Shown: in pieces, positions 1-6,383 of the stretch
How the letters are laid out: the number at the start of each line of letters is the position of its first letter
Position numbering within the stretch: position 1 is the first letter of the stretch
Assembly (NCBI GenBank): GCA_004340125.1
Contig: SLUK01000018.1
Coordinates: 1-17,705, forward strand
Direction of reading: 5' to 3'
Length of the DNA: 17,705 nt
Origin: Harryflintia acetispora
Lineage (GTDB): Bacteria; Bacillota; Clostridia; Oscillospirales; Ruminococcaceae
Position numbers and translations under genes: made by a program
Notes under the pieces: generated by a model
Database searches by the model: none
The model's input: the letters and a program-made list of their open reading frames with translations, nothing else
Told to the model about the DNA's origin: nothing

Positions 1-19
1 TTGAGCAGCTATCCCATTT

Positions 20-95
20 TCCTCAATAGCTCAGTTGGTAGAGCATGCGGCTGTTAACCGCAGGGTCGTTGGTTCGAGTCCAACTTGGGGAGCCA
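20..95 (+). tRNA. tRNA-Asn (anticodon GTT)
   Basis: The 76-base segment folds as a full cloverleaf. The 7-bp acceptor stem pairs 20-26 with 85-91 (one T-G wobble). The anticodon stem TGCGG/CCGCA encloses the loop CTGTTAA with GTT at 53-55, which reads Asn codons AAC and AAU. The T-arm has the standard GGTTCGAGTCC. The discriminator is G92 and the CCA end (93-95) is encoded. It is followed at once by a strong terminator, so it is the last or only gene of its transcript; its promoter lies at or beyond the left edge. Confidence 0.97.
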
Positions 96-104
96 TGTTT
101 TTTG

Positions 105-144
105 ATACAGACCAGAACATAATCATGTTCTGGTCTGTATTTTT
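105..144 (+). terminator. Rho-independent terminator of the tRNA-Asn transcript
   Basis: A perfect 16-bp inverted repeat (105-120 with 125-140) has a 4-base loop AATC and runs into a T-tract ending at 144. It begins only ten bases after the tRNA CCA end, so it should terminate the tRNA transcript and insulate the next gene. Confidence 0.93.
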
Positions 145-159
145 AACATGAAAAAGTGG

Positions 160-188
160 TTTACAAAAGGAATTTGACAGGTTATGAT
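160..188 (+). promoter_or_regulatory. Sigma-A-type promoter of the lyxose isomerase-like gene
   Basis: TTTACA (160-165) and TATGAT (183-188) are separated by exactly 17 bases, each with one mismatch to consensus. This predicts a start of transcription near 195 and a leader of about 40 bases. A perfect TTGACA at 174-179 has no -10 box at the right distance, so it was not chosen as the -35 element. Confidence 0.7.
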
Positions 189-236
189 AGAGGGGTGAAA
201 TGGAGCGGATCTCAGAACATATGAGGAGGAATATCC

Positions 237-785
237 ATGAAAAAGGCCGTTTATGAAGAGGCACGCCGCAAAGCGCTGGAATACTTCGAGCGCGCCCAGA
301 TCGTATTGACCGAAAGTGAGAAGGAAAATCTCGAGGTGGCCGACTTCGGCCTCGACGACCTTGAGCGGACCGGTCTGCAGCTGGTCACTTATGTGAATAC
401 CGCCCGCTGTTGCGCCAAGGAGATGGTCCTATTCCCCCGACAGACCTGTCCGGAACACCGGCACGCGCCGCTCCAGGAGATCGGCTTTATCGGCAAAGAG
501 GAGACTTTCCGTTGCCGGTATGGCACCTGTTACCTATATATAGAAGGGGAACCGGCCGCTTCCCCCGCCTGCCGGCCGCCCGAGGGCAGCGAAGCGTGGT
601 ATACCGTGTGGCATGAGGTTATCCTGCACCCAGGGGAGCAGTATACCATGCAGCCGGATACCCGCCACTGGTTCCAGGCCGGGGACGAGGGCGCAATCAT
701 CTCCGAGTTCAGCACCCAGTCCCGGGACGACTATGACATCTTTACCGACCCCAATATCCGGCGGCTTCCGACCTTGGAGGATTAA
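237..785 (+). CDS. D-lyxose ketol-isomerase-like cupin sugar isomerase
   Basis: The 182-residue product resembles the D-lyxose isomerase family (Pfam Lyx_isomer, formerly DUF1498; Bacillus YdaE relatives), cytosolic metal-dependent enzymes that interconvert D-lyxose and D-xylulose, often also D-mannose and D-fructose. The sequence shows a single cupin barrel with the expected metal ligands: His74-x-His76, a Glu of the GKEETF motif (88 or 89) and His144 in PDTRHWF. An N-terminal helical part (about 1-45) precedes the barrel. Length is normal for the family (about 165-230). The ATG at 237 is set by an ideal GAGGAGGA (223-230) six bases upstream. It is a single-gene unit with its own promoter and terminator; no sugar kinase or transporter is adjacent, so the natural substrate (lyxose, mannose or another sugar) cannot be read from context. 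Family assignment is fairly sure; substrate is inference. Confidence 0.85.
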   Translation: MKKAVYEEARRKALEYFERAQIVLTESEKENLEVADFGLDDLERTGLQLVTYVNTARCCAKEMVLFPRQTCPEHRHAPLQEIGFIGKEETFRCRYGTCYLYIEGEPAASPACRPPEGSEAWYTVWHEVILHPGEQYTMQPDTRHWFQAGDEGAIISEFSTQSRDDYDIFTDPNIRRLPTLED

Positions 786-793
786 ATGTTGCA

Positions 794-827
794 AAAAGGC
801 GCACATTCTGTAGAATGTGCGCCTTTT
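794..827. terminator. Bidirectional terminator between convergent genes
   Basis: A perfect 15-bp stem (794-808 with 813-827) with loop TGTA has an A-tract on its left and a T-tract on its right. It can end the plus-strand isomerase transcript and also the minus-strand walJ-rlmH transcript, whose stop codon lies at 831. Confidence 0.93.
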
Positions 828-830
828 ATA

Positions 831-1310
831 CTATTTGTGATATTTTGAGTGGTTAAGAATCGAGAAGGCGCGGTACAGTTGTTCGAGCAGCAGCAGCCTT
901 GCCAGCTGGTGCGGGAAGGTCATCCGGGACATGGAGAGGCGCAGTGCGCAGCGCTCCTTTACCCGCCCAGACAACCCCCAGGAACCGCCGATGATGAAGC
1001 AAAGGCTGCTGTTTCCCGCAATCCCCAGTTTTTCGATCTGGGCGGCCAACTCCTCGGAGGAAAGCTGCCTGCCCTCGATGCACAGCGCGACGGTCGTGCT
1101 GCCGGCAGGGATTTTTGCCAGGATCATGTCTCCCTCCCGCTCGATCCCGTTTTGAATCTCTGCCGCGGAGGGATTGTCCGGCAGACGGTGCTCGGGCAGT
1201 TCCACCAGGTTCAGCTTGCAGAATGCGCCGAGCCTCTTTTCATATTCCCGGCAGCCGTCGGTGAGGTAGCGTTCTTTTAATTTTCCGACGGCCAGGACGG
1301 TGACGTTCAT
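831..1310 (-). CDS. rlmH: 23S rRNA (pseudouridine-1915 N3) methyltransferase RlmH
   Basis: The product belongs to the SPOUT-class RlmH family (OrfX/YbeA), which methylates pseudouridine 1915 of 23S rRNA in helix 69 on the assembled 70S ribosome using S-adenosylmethionine. The start VTVLAVGKLKERYL, the cofactor-binding IIGGSWGLS loop and the C-terminal LEQLYRAFSILNHSKYHK block are family hallmarks. With the second ATG (1308-1310) the protein is 159 residues, the usual length; a tandem ATG at 1311-1313 would add one residue. The Shine-Dalgarno is poor (AGGCGG directly before the first ATG), and the gene begins within ten bases of the walJ stop, so it is probably translated by coupling to walJ. 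A shared terminator ends the unit. Function is well supported; only the choice between the two adjacent ATGs is uncertain. Confidence 0.95.
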   Translation of the reverse strand: MNVTVLAVGKLKERYLTDGCREYEKRLGAFCKLNLVELPEHRLPDNPSAAEIQNGIEREGDMILAKIPAGSTTVALCIEGRQLSSEELAAQIEKLGIAGNSSLCFIIGGSWGLSGRVKERCALRLSMSRMTFPHQLARLLLLEQLYRAFSILNHSKYHK

Positions 1311-1317
1311 CATCCGC

Positions 1318-2103
1318 CTATACCGCGATGACCGGTGAGCAGGTGAATTTCGGCGCGACCTCCAGCGTGATCTCGTCCGGCTGTAAGTCCTCCTGCTGCA
1401 GGGTGTCGTATGTAGTGCGCCAGGCCAACTCCTCGAAGTTGTTCTGCTTGCTGGTGTGCGCCAGGATCAGCCGCCGTACCCCCTGGCGGACCAGGCGCAG
1501 CACCGCACCGGCGCAGTCGTCGTTGGAGAGGTGGCCGGTGTCGCTCTTGATCCGGCGGATCAGCGGGTAGGGATAACCCGAAACCTCCAGCATATTGCGG
1601 TCGTAATTGGATTCCAGCACCACGATGTCGCTGCCGCAGAGGCTGTCGAACACCACGTCGGTGAACCGCCCGAGGTCGGTCGCCACCCCGATCTTCCTGC
1701 CGTCCGGCAGAGAAAAGGTATACCCGCAGGGATCGGCGCAGTCGTGCAGGGTGGGGAAGACGGCGAAGGAGATGTCTCCGATGACGCCGCCCTCCTCCAC
1801 CGGGATCAGGTCGGCGTTTGGCGGGACCAGGTCGTGGTCGGCCAGATACTGCAGAGTCCCGGGCCGCGAGTAGACCGGCACCGGGCAGCGCTTGAGCAAA
1901 ACCTTGAGCGCCGAGATGTGGTCGGTGTGCTCATGGGTGAGCAAGATTCCGTTCAGGCTCTGCGGATCAATCCCATGGCCCAGCAGCGCCTCGGAAATTT
2001 TCTTGCAATTCCCGCCCGCATCGATGAGCAGGGTGGTGGCGCCGCTCGAAAGACAGGCACAGTTCCCGGCGCTGGAGCTGAAGAGGGTAAACAGCTGGGT
2101 CAT
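1318..2103 (-). CDS. walJ: WalJ/YycJ-type MBL-fold metallo-hydrolase
   Basis: This 261-residue protein is a metallo-beta-lactamase-fold hydrolase of the YycJ (WalJ) family, predicted 5'-3' exonuclease-like enzymes usually linked to the WalRK cell-wall regulon in Firmicutes. The N-terminus FSSSAGNC is typical of the family. Metal ligands are visible as THEHTDH (His57, His59, Asp61, His62), His120, Asp143 and His216. The start is the ATG at 2101-2103 because AAAGGAGG stands four bases upstream; the frame stays open to a TTG at 2118 that has no such signal. It is followed immediately by rlmH. In many Firmicutes walJ and rlmH flank an htrA-type protease gene, which is absent here. The family is clear; the exact cellular substrate is not established. 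Confidence 0.9.
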   Translation of the reverse strand: MTQLFTLFSSSAGNCACLSSGATTLLIDAGGNCKKISEALLGHGIDPQSLNGILLTHEHTDHISALKVLLKRCPVPVYSRPGTLQYLADHDLVPPNADLIPVEEGGVIGDISFAVFPTLHDCADPCGYTFSLPDGRKIGVATDLGRFTDVVFDSLCGSDIVVLESNYDRNMLEVSGYPYPLIRRIKSDTGHLSNDDCAGAVLRLVRQGVRRLILAHTSKQNNFEELAWRTTYDTLQQEDLQPDEITLEVAPKFTCSPVIAV

Positions 2104-2179
2104 GGCTCCTCCTTTCAAAAAAGGAAAAATGTGCGCTCCTCATTGAACCGCACAAATGATAAACCCATGTTTCTTTGGG

Positions 2180-2226
2180 AGGGGCACATGCCCCTTGACT
2201 ATGTAGGGATTCCCCGTTCGGGGAAT
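2180..2226. repeat. Two short GC-rich hairpins between murA and walJ
   Basis: Two neat inverted repeats lie side by side: AGGGGC/GCCCCT (2180-2195, 4-base loop) and ATTCCCC/GGGGAAT (2209-2226 including loop and inner pair). They sit in the 155-base gap after the murA stop. Neither is followed by a convincing T-tract on either strand, so a terminator role for murA is possible but not demonstrated. No clear walJ promoter was found in the same gap. Confidence 0.5.
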
Positions 2227-2258
2227 AAATATCCGGTCGCAAACGAATACTAGGGATG

Positions 2259-3542
2259 CTACAGGGCCTTGGCCATCTCCGAATCCGGGAGGATCACCTT
2301 TTTGATGTTGGCGCCCAACCCCTGCAGTTTTTCGCAGATGTTTTCATATCCGCGTTCGATGTGGTGGATGTCCTCGATCTCGCTGGTGCCGTGGGCGACC
2401 AAGGCGGCGATCAGCAGCGCCGCGCCGGCGCGCAGGTCGGTCGCCTTGACCGGGGCCGCCTTGAGTTCGGGGACCCCCTCGATCACCGCCACCTTGCCGT
2501 CCACCTGGATGTTGGCCCCCATTCGGCAGAGCTCGTCCGCATACCGGAAGCGGTTGTCCCAAACGCCCTCGGTCACGATGCTCGTGCCATCCGCCAGGGT
2601 GAGCAGCGCGGTGATCTGCGGCTGCATATCGGTCGGGAAGCCGGGGTGGGGCAGGGTTTTGATGTTGACCTTGCAGACCGGGCCGGTGCGGGTGACGTGC
2701 ACATAGTCGTCGTACTCGTCCACCTGCGCGCCCGCCTTGACCAGCTTCTGGGTGATCGATTCAAGATGCTTGGGGATCACGCCCCGCACATAGACGTCCC
2801 CGCCGGTCGCGGCCGCGGCCACCATATAGGTGCCCGCCTCGATCTGATCGGGGATGATGGAATAGTTGGTCCCGTGCAGGAGGTCCACGCCGTGGATTTT
2901 GATCACGTCGGTACCGGCGCCGCGGATATCCGCGCCCATCGAGTTTAAGAAGTTGGCCAGGTCCACGATGTGCGGCTCCTTGGCCACGTTCTCCAGGATG
3001 GTCAGGCCCTTGGCCTTGACCGAGGCGAGCATCAGATTGATGGTCGCGCCGACCGAGACCACGTCGAAATAGATGTGCGCGCCGAGCATGGTGTCGCACT
3101 TTGCGTTGACCATGCCATGGTCGATCGAAACGTCCACGCCCAGGGCCTCGAAGCCCTTGATGTGTTGGTCGATCGGCCGGGCGCCCAAATCGCACCCGCC
3201 GGGCATCGAAACGCTGGCGAGGTTGTAGCGTCCGAGCAGGGCGCCCAGAAAATAATAGGAAGCGCGCATCAGCCGCGCGAGTTCGTAGGGGACGATCGGG
3301 TCGTTGATGTGGGAGGTGTCGATCATCACGGTGGACTTGTTCACCATTTTGACCGTCGCTCCCAGCTCCCGAAGGATCTTGAAGAGGATGGTGACGTCGC
3401 TGATATTCGGAATATTCTCGATCACGCAGCGGCCGCCGGCGAGAATGGTGGCCGGAATGATCGCAACAGCGGCATTTTTCGCGCCGCTGATGGTGACATC
3501 GCCCCGGAGCGGGATTCCGCCTGAAATCACAAACTTTTCCAA
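2259..3542 (-). CDS. murA: UDP-N-acetylglucosamine 1-carboxyvinyltransferase MurA
   Basis: MurA transfers enolpyruvate from phosphoenolpyruvate to UDP-GlcNAc, the first committed step of peptidoglycan synthesis in the cytosol. The 427-residue length is standard for this two-lobed EPSP-synthase-like fold. Visible active-site residues match known MurA positions: Lys22-Asn23 in SGAKNAA, Cys117 in MPGGCDLG (the fosfomycin-reactive cysteine, present, so intrinsic resistance by Cys-to-Asp change is not expected) and Asp305 in FPTDMQPQ. The start is TTG at 3540-3542, chosen because AAGGAG lies eight to nine bases upstream and no ATG is available near the conserved N-terminus. A possible -10 box TATGAT (minus strand, 3564-3569) lies close upstream without a good -35. 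Many Firmicutes carry two murA paralogues; which one this is cannot be told here. Confidence 0.97.
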   Translation of the reverse strand: MEKFVISGGIPLRGDVTISGAKNAAVAIIPATILAGGRCVIENIPNISDVTILFKILRELGATVKMVNKSTVMIDTSHINDPIVPYELARLMRASYYFLGALLGRYNLASVSMPGGCDLGARPIDQHIKGFEALGVDVSIDHGMVNAKCDTMLGAHIYFDVVSVGATINLMLASVKAKGLTILENVAKEPHIVDLANFLNSMGADIRGAGTDVIKIHGVDLLHGTNYSIIPDQIEAGTYMVAAAATGGDVYVRGVIPKHLESITQKLVKAGAQVDEYDDYVHVTRTGPVCKVNIKTLPHPGFPTDMQPQITALLTLADGTSIVTEGVWDNRFRYADELCRMGANIQVDGKVAVIEGVPELKAAPVKATDLRAGAALLIAALVAHGTSEIEDIHHIERGYENICEKLQGLGANIKKVILPDSEMAKAL

Positions 3543-3605
3543 CGCGGTACTCTCCTTAAATTTATCATAAAATCATCCGCGCGCGCCACCAGGGCACGGC
3601 AACGG

Positions 3606-3630
3606 CCGCGAAGCGCGAACGGCTTCGCGG
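3606..3630. repeat. GC-rich palindrome (intergenic repeat copy A)
   Basis: The 9-bp arms CCGCGAAGC and GCTTCGCGG enclose the 7-base loop GCGAACG. It lies between the corA stop and the murA start, and there is no T-tract, so it is not a typical terminator. On the minus strand it aligns closely with a second palindrome at 6357-6381, also just 3' of a minus-strand gene. Confidence 0.65.
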
Positions 3631-3642
3631 GACGGAAAATTC

Positions 3643-4572
3643 TCATTTAAACATGCCCTTGATCCAGAGGATCAGGGCCGCCAAGAGGGTAAGGCCGGCG
3701 GCGAGCGCAATCGGGAACCAGAAATTGACGCTCGGGAGGTTGTGCACGTTCATCCCCCAGATGCCGGAGATCATGGTGGGAATCGCCATCAGGACCGTCA
3801 GAGAGGTGAGGATCTTCATGACGATGTTCAGGTTGTTGTTGATGATCGAGGAGAAAGCGTCCATGGTGTTCGAGAGGATGTTGGTGTAGATCCCGCACAT
3901 CTCGACCGCCTGGCGGATCTCGATAAGCACATCCTCGAGCAGCTCCTCGTCGTCCTCGTAGAGCTTGATGATCCGTCCGCGGTGTATCTTCTCAAGCGTC
4001 ACCTCGTTGGACTTTAAAGAGGTGGAGAAGTAAACCAGGGACTTTTCGAGCCCGAGCAGCTGGATGAGCTCCTTGTTGCGCATGGTCTTGTGCAACTGTT
4101 TTTCCGAGTAGTCGCTGATCTTGTCGATCTGCTTTAAGTATTGCAAAAACCGGGTCGCGATCCGCAGCAGCAGGACCAGCAGAAACTGTGTTTTCATCTG
4201 GGTCCGCACGTTTTTGACAAGGCCGCGGGACAGCTCGGATACGACGGAATTTTCGCTCAGGCACACCGTTATTATATTCTTCTCAGTAATGATTATACCC
4301 ATCGGGACGGTGGAATAAATGATCGTTTTTTCTTCCTCTTTTTGCGCGATCGGAAGGTCCACGATGATCAATGTCTGATCCTCCTCGCGCTCGATGCGCG
4401 AGGCCTCTTCCTCGTCCAGCGCGGCGCGCACAAAGCCCGCATCCACGCCCAGGCGCCGGGTCAGGTTTTCGATCTCCGGCTCGCTGGGGGCGATGGCACA
4501 AATCCAGCACCCTTCCTCCGGGGCCGAAAGGGCGGTCACCTTGTTGTCAACTGTTTTGTAATAGCTGAGCAC
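3643..4572 (-). CDS. corA: CorA-family divalent metal ion transporter
   Basis: The protein is a CorA-type channel for magnesium or related divalent ions in the cytoplasmic membrane, active as a pentamer in the known family. A soluble N-terminal domain (about 1-245) is followed by two C-terminal membrane helices (about 247-272 and 283-305) with the signature GMN at 273-275 between them; a basic tail ends the protein. The start is taken as GTG at 4570-4572 (309 residues, normal length), because the family-like sequence LSYYKTVDNKV begins there and a purine-rich GGGTGG lies six bases upstream. The frame stays open to ATGs at 4662 and 4698; the latter lies within the predicted promoter. Clostridial CorA-like proteins vary in metal preference, so magnesium is likely but unproven. 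Confidence 0.92.
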   Translation of the reverse strand: MLSYYKTVDNKVTALSAPEEGCWICAIAPSEPEIENLTRRLGVDAGFVRAALDEEEASRIEREEDQTLIIVDLPIAQKEEEKTIIYSTVPMGIIITEKNIITVCLSENSVVSELSRGLVKNVRTQMKTQFLLVLLLRIATRFLQYLKQIDKISDYSEKQLHKTMRNKELIQLLGLEKSLVYFSTSLKSNEVTLEKIHRGRIIKLYEDDEELLEDVLIEIRQAVEMCGIYTNILSNTMDAFSSIINNNLNIVMKILTSLTVLMAIPTMISGIWGMNVHNLPSVNFWFPIALAAGLTLLAALILWIKGMFK

Positions 4573-4680
4573 TGTAAACCACCCGCCCGATCCAAGAGTA
4601 AACCAAAAATAAACGGCCTGTCCAATTTGCGCGCAGATGGGAAATCCCCTTGCTTTTCTCATGACACGACCGTACCTCTT

Positions 4681-4708
4681 ATTATAGCACAAGAACATTA
4701 GTTTACAA
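4681..4708 (-). promoter_or_regulatory. Sigma-A-type promoter of corA
   Basis: On the minus strand TTGTAA (4703-4708) and a perfect TATAAT (4681-4686) are separated by 16 bases. Transcription would start near 4674, about 100 bases before the chosen GTG start. This placement argues against the farthest upstream ATG (4698) as start of the protein. Confidence 0.65.
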
Positions 4709-4741
4709 TCCCAATTCAGGGAGGAAATTCCGCCAATTTAC

Positions 4742-4772
4742 CCTAAAAACCCGCAGCGCGCCGCGCGGGTTT
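4742..4772 (-). terminator. Probable minus-strand terminator downstream of spmA
   Basis: The 8-bp arms AAACCCGC and GCGGGTTT (4747-4754, 4765-4772) with a GC-rich 10-base loop give, on the minus strand, a stem followed by a short run of T. It lies about 310 bases beyond the spmA stop and just upstream of the corA promoter, so it would block read-through into corA. A competing stem CCGCAGC/GCTGCGG (4751-4757, 4778-4784) overlaps it. Confidence 0.6.
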
Positions 4773-4784
4773 GCGGGGCTGCGG

Positions 4785-5083
4785 TCAATATTTGGACAAT
4801 TTGTGTACGAATTTCCATCGGATGGATAAAACTTCTAAAATATGGAACAGTGTTTGTGCCTGTTCCCGGGAACGGAATTTATGTTTCCGATTAAACCCGC
4901 ATAACCATCGGATTGATTCGCGATTTAAAGCGTGCGATATTGTTAAAGATTCGACAAAAACGCCGAAATAATATCCATTAATTACCAACAATTTGCAATA
5001 AAATCCAAATTTTTCACATTTTCCTATTGACAATGGAAGTAATATCCTGTAAACTAAAACCAGATGATGAAAGCGGTCGTTTC
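4785..5083. other. AT-rich intergenic segment without a supported gene
   Basis: This stretch is clearly more AT-rich than its neighbours. It contains a perfect 12-base palindrome (GTTCCCGGGAAC, 4862-4873), a small inverted repeat around 4816-4828 and a plus-strand promoter-like pair (listed separately). Open frames exist on both strands, but none has a ribosome site or recognisable protein features, so no gene is called. A small RNA or a decayed gene (spmB would be expected beside spmA) is possible. Confidence 0.4.
5027..5055 (+). promoter_or_regulatory. Promoter-like sequence pointing antisense into spmA
   Basis: A perfect TTGACA (5027-5032) stands 17 bases from TAAACT (5050-5055). A transcript would begin near 5062 and run antisense to spmA. 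The surrounding AT-richness raises the chance of a random match, and no plus-strand gene follows before abrB. Confidence 0.4.
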
Positions 5084-5662
5084 CTAACGAAAAAGCGGTT
5101 TCAACGCTGTCACCATCAGTACTCCGCTGAGGACTGAGCAAAGCGAGGCGACCCAGACGGCGGGCAGGATTTCCATCGGGGCGGCGGAGCCGGCGGCGAG
5201 CCGGAGCATGGCCGTGGTGGTGGGAATGATCTGCAGGGATGCGGTGTTGAGCACGACGAACATCACCATGCTGTCGCTGGCGCGGGAGGCCTTGGGGTTA
5301 TAGCCCTCCAGCTCCCGCATGGCGGCGATCCCGAGCGGAGTCACCGCGTTGCCCAGGCCTAAAAGGCTTGCCGTCATGTTCATGCTGATGAGCTCGAAGG
5401 CGCGGCTGCCGGGCGGCACGTCGCGAAAGAGCGGGCGCAGGATGGGGGACATCCACTTGGCGATCCGGTCGGTGAGGCCGGAGCGTTGGGCAACCTTCAT
5501 CAGGCCGCTCCACAGGCACATCCCCCCGCACAGCTTGATGACCAGTTCGACGGCGCCTACACTTTCATTCAGCGCAGCCTCGGATACTGCGGACAATTGG
5601 CCGTTCAGGAGTCCAAAGAGCAGCGAGAGTGCGATCATTCCCGCAAAAAGAACATTCATCAT
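5084..5662 (-). CDS. spmA: Spore maturation protein A (nucleoside-recognition/gate domain)
   Basis: The 192-residue hydrophobic protein matches SpmA, a membrane protein of endospore formers required for normal spore core dehydration and heat resistance; its molecular activity is not settled. Conserved pieces are the ESVGAVELVIKLCGGMCLWSGLMKVAQ segment (first half), MNMTASLLGLGNAVTPLGIAAM in the middle and the NTASLQIIPTTTAMLRLAAGSAAP block. Several membrane helices are evident. The frame opens at a GTG (5671), but tandem ATGs at 5662 and 5659 fit a GGTAGGTG sequence just upstream better; 5662 is used. SpmB normally lies directly downstream in other genomes, but here the next 300 bases hold no such gene. 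It is divergent from abrB. A palindrome (GTCCC/GGGAC, about 5691-5706) and a TATACTAT element lie upstream and might belong to a sporulation-sigma promoter; this is weak. Confidence 0.9.
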   Translation of the reverse strand: MMNVLFAGMIALSLLFGLLNGQLSAVSEAALNESVGAVELVIKLCGGMCLWSGLMKVAQRSGLTDRIAKWMSPILRPLFRDVPPGSRAFELISMNMTASLLGLGNAVTPLGIAAMRELEGYNPKASRASDSMVMFVVLNTASLQIIPTTTAMLRLAAGSAAPMEILPAVWVASLCSVLSGVLMVTALKPLFR

Positions 5663-5858
5663 GACAAACACCTACCCAAGAATACAGTCTCCCGTCCCGA
5701 ATGGGACGGCAGCGCTTCCGTATAGTATACGATTTATGACCCGGGCTTATGTTTGTTTGCCCCTTCCCTGGGGGCGGGGTAGAAGCGGTACGTTAGGCTG
5801 TGTGCCTTGGACTAGGAAAAACACTCAGAGACCCGCTTTAGAAAGGAATGCATGTAAA

Positions 5859-6104
5859 ATGAAATCCACCGGAATTGTGAGAAAAGTAGACGAGCTTGGC
5901 CGCGTCGTGCTCCCGATCGAGCTGCGCAGAACGCTGGACATCAATGAGAAGGATTCGCTGGAAATCTTCGTGGACGGCAGCCAGATCATGCTCAAGAAGT
6001 ACGAGCCGGCGTGCATCTTCTGCCAGGCCAGCACCGACATCGTCACCTATAACGGCAAAAATATCTGCAAAAAGTGCTTGGGCGAGCTGTCCGAGCTGGT
6101 GTGA
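5859..6104 (+). CDS. AbrB/SpoVT-family transition-state regulator with zinc-ribbon-like C-terminus
   Basis: The 81-residue protein begins with the AbrB swapped-hairpin DNA-binding domain (residues 1-50): the stretch MKSTGIVRKVDELGRVV, followed by PIELRRTL and EKDSLEIFVDG, is nearly the same as in Bacillus AbrB, a dimeric or tetrameric global repressor of stationary-phase genes. The C-terminus differs: it carries CxxC pairs (Cys52/Cys55 and Cys70/Cys73) that probably bind zinc, as in many clostridial AbrB-like proteins. The ATG at 5859 is the natural start; the GAAAGGA site at 5841-5847 is rather far (11 bases). The open frame continues far upstream across the divergent promoter region, but that part is not AbrB-like. 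Divergent location beside spmA suggests a possible link to sporulation timing, but that is only inference from position. Confidence 0.93.
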   Translation: MKSTGIVRKVDELGRVVLPIELRRTLDINEKDSLEIFVDGSQIMLKKYEPACIFCQASTDIVTYNGKNICKKCLGELSELV

Positions 6105-6105
6105 T

Positions 6106-6147
6106 TTTTTATTGCTGAGCGCACGCGAAGCAATAAAAATGGCCATG
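6106..6147. repeat. Small palindromic repeat, copy 1 (TTGCT...GCGAAGCAA + ATGGCCATG)
   Basis: Arms TTTTTATTGCT and AGCAATAAAAA (11 bp) flank GAGCGCACGCGA, followed by ATGGCCATG. The inner part aligns with the element at 6312-6347, sharing TTGCTG, GCGCA, GCGAAGCAA and then ATGGxCATG. It starts three bases after the abrB stop codon and might help end that transcript. Confidence 0.6.
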
Positions 6148-6274
6148 ACCGTGGGCCGGCCATGAGATAAACCCCTGTTTTTTACTGCGACGAGCGGTAA
6201 ACTGATAAATCCCCCTTTTACTTTTACTGCCTCATGCCCTGTTTGGGTGTGAGGAGTTTTATTTTCGCCAAACG

Positions 6275-6303
6275 GAAGGGCCCGCCACGTCGGCGGGCCC
6301 TTC
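6275..6303. terminator. Strong GC hairpin, probable terminator between abrB and crr
   Basis: A perfect 12-bp stem GAAGGGCCCGCC/GGCGGGCCCTTC (6275-6286, 6292-6303) with a 5-base loop lies between convergent genes. The T-tracts on either side are poor (CCCTGTTTATTT on the plus side), so terminator function is likely from position and stability but not certain. Confidence 0.65.
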
Positions 6304-6311
6304 CCCTGTTT

Positions 6312-6347
6312 ATTTGCTGCCGGGCGCAAGCGAAGCAAATGGACATG
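6312..6347. repeat. Small palindromic repeat, copy 2
   Basis: Arms ATTTGCT and AGCAAAT (6312-6318, 6334-6340) enclose GCCGGGCGCAAGCGA and are followed by GGACATGCC. It aligns with the element at 6106-6147 over about 30 bases with a few differences and a short length change, suggesting a dispersed intergenic repeat family. Confidence 0.6.
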
Positions 6348-6356
6348 CCAGCCCCG

Positions 6357-6381
6357 CCGCGAAAGCCAACGGCTTCCGCCC
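6357..6381. repeat. GC-rich palindrome (intergenic repeat copy B)
   Basis: CCGCGAAAGCC, then AAC, then GGCTTCCGCCCGG forms an imperfect hairpin. It aligns with the palindrome at 3606-3630; both read GAAGCCGTT then a TTCGCGGC end on the minus strand, and both lie just past a minus-strand stop codon (crr here, corA there). Confidence 0.55.
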
Positions 6382-6383
6382 GG

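Larger units (their letters stand above)
6105..6383. other. Palindrome-rich convergent gap between abrB and crr
   Basis: No gene is supported in this 279-base gap. It holds a chain of inverted repeats: 6106-6116/6129-6139, 6139-6144/6158-6163, 6181-6188/6194-6201 (one wobble), the strong GC stem at 6275-6303, 6312-6318/6334-6340 and 6357-6381. The first and fifth share a common plan (listed as repeats). The first has a T-rich left arm directly after the abrB stop. Confidence 0.6.

Noticed and set aside
174..179. Perfect TTGACA as -35 of the isomerase gene
   Set aside because: No acceptable -10 sequence 16-18 bases downstream; the pair TTTACA/TATGAT fits better.
31..264. 77-residue minus-strand open frame over the tRNA
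   Set aside because: Its end translates the complement of tRNA-Asn and the terminator (the familiar QVGLEPTTLRLTAA-type artefact); no ribosome site.
4785..5141. 118-residue minus-strand open frame beyond spmA
   Set aside because: It begins at a TTG inside spmA in another frame, has no ribosome site and no recognisable features. Its end near the terminator is suggestive, but not enough to call a gene.
5319..5858. Long N-terminal extension of the AbrB frame
   Set aside because: It crosses the antisense of spmA and the divergent promoter region; AbrB homologues start at the ATG used here.
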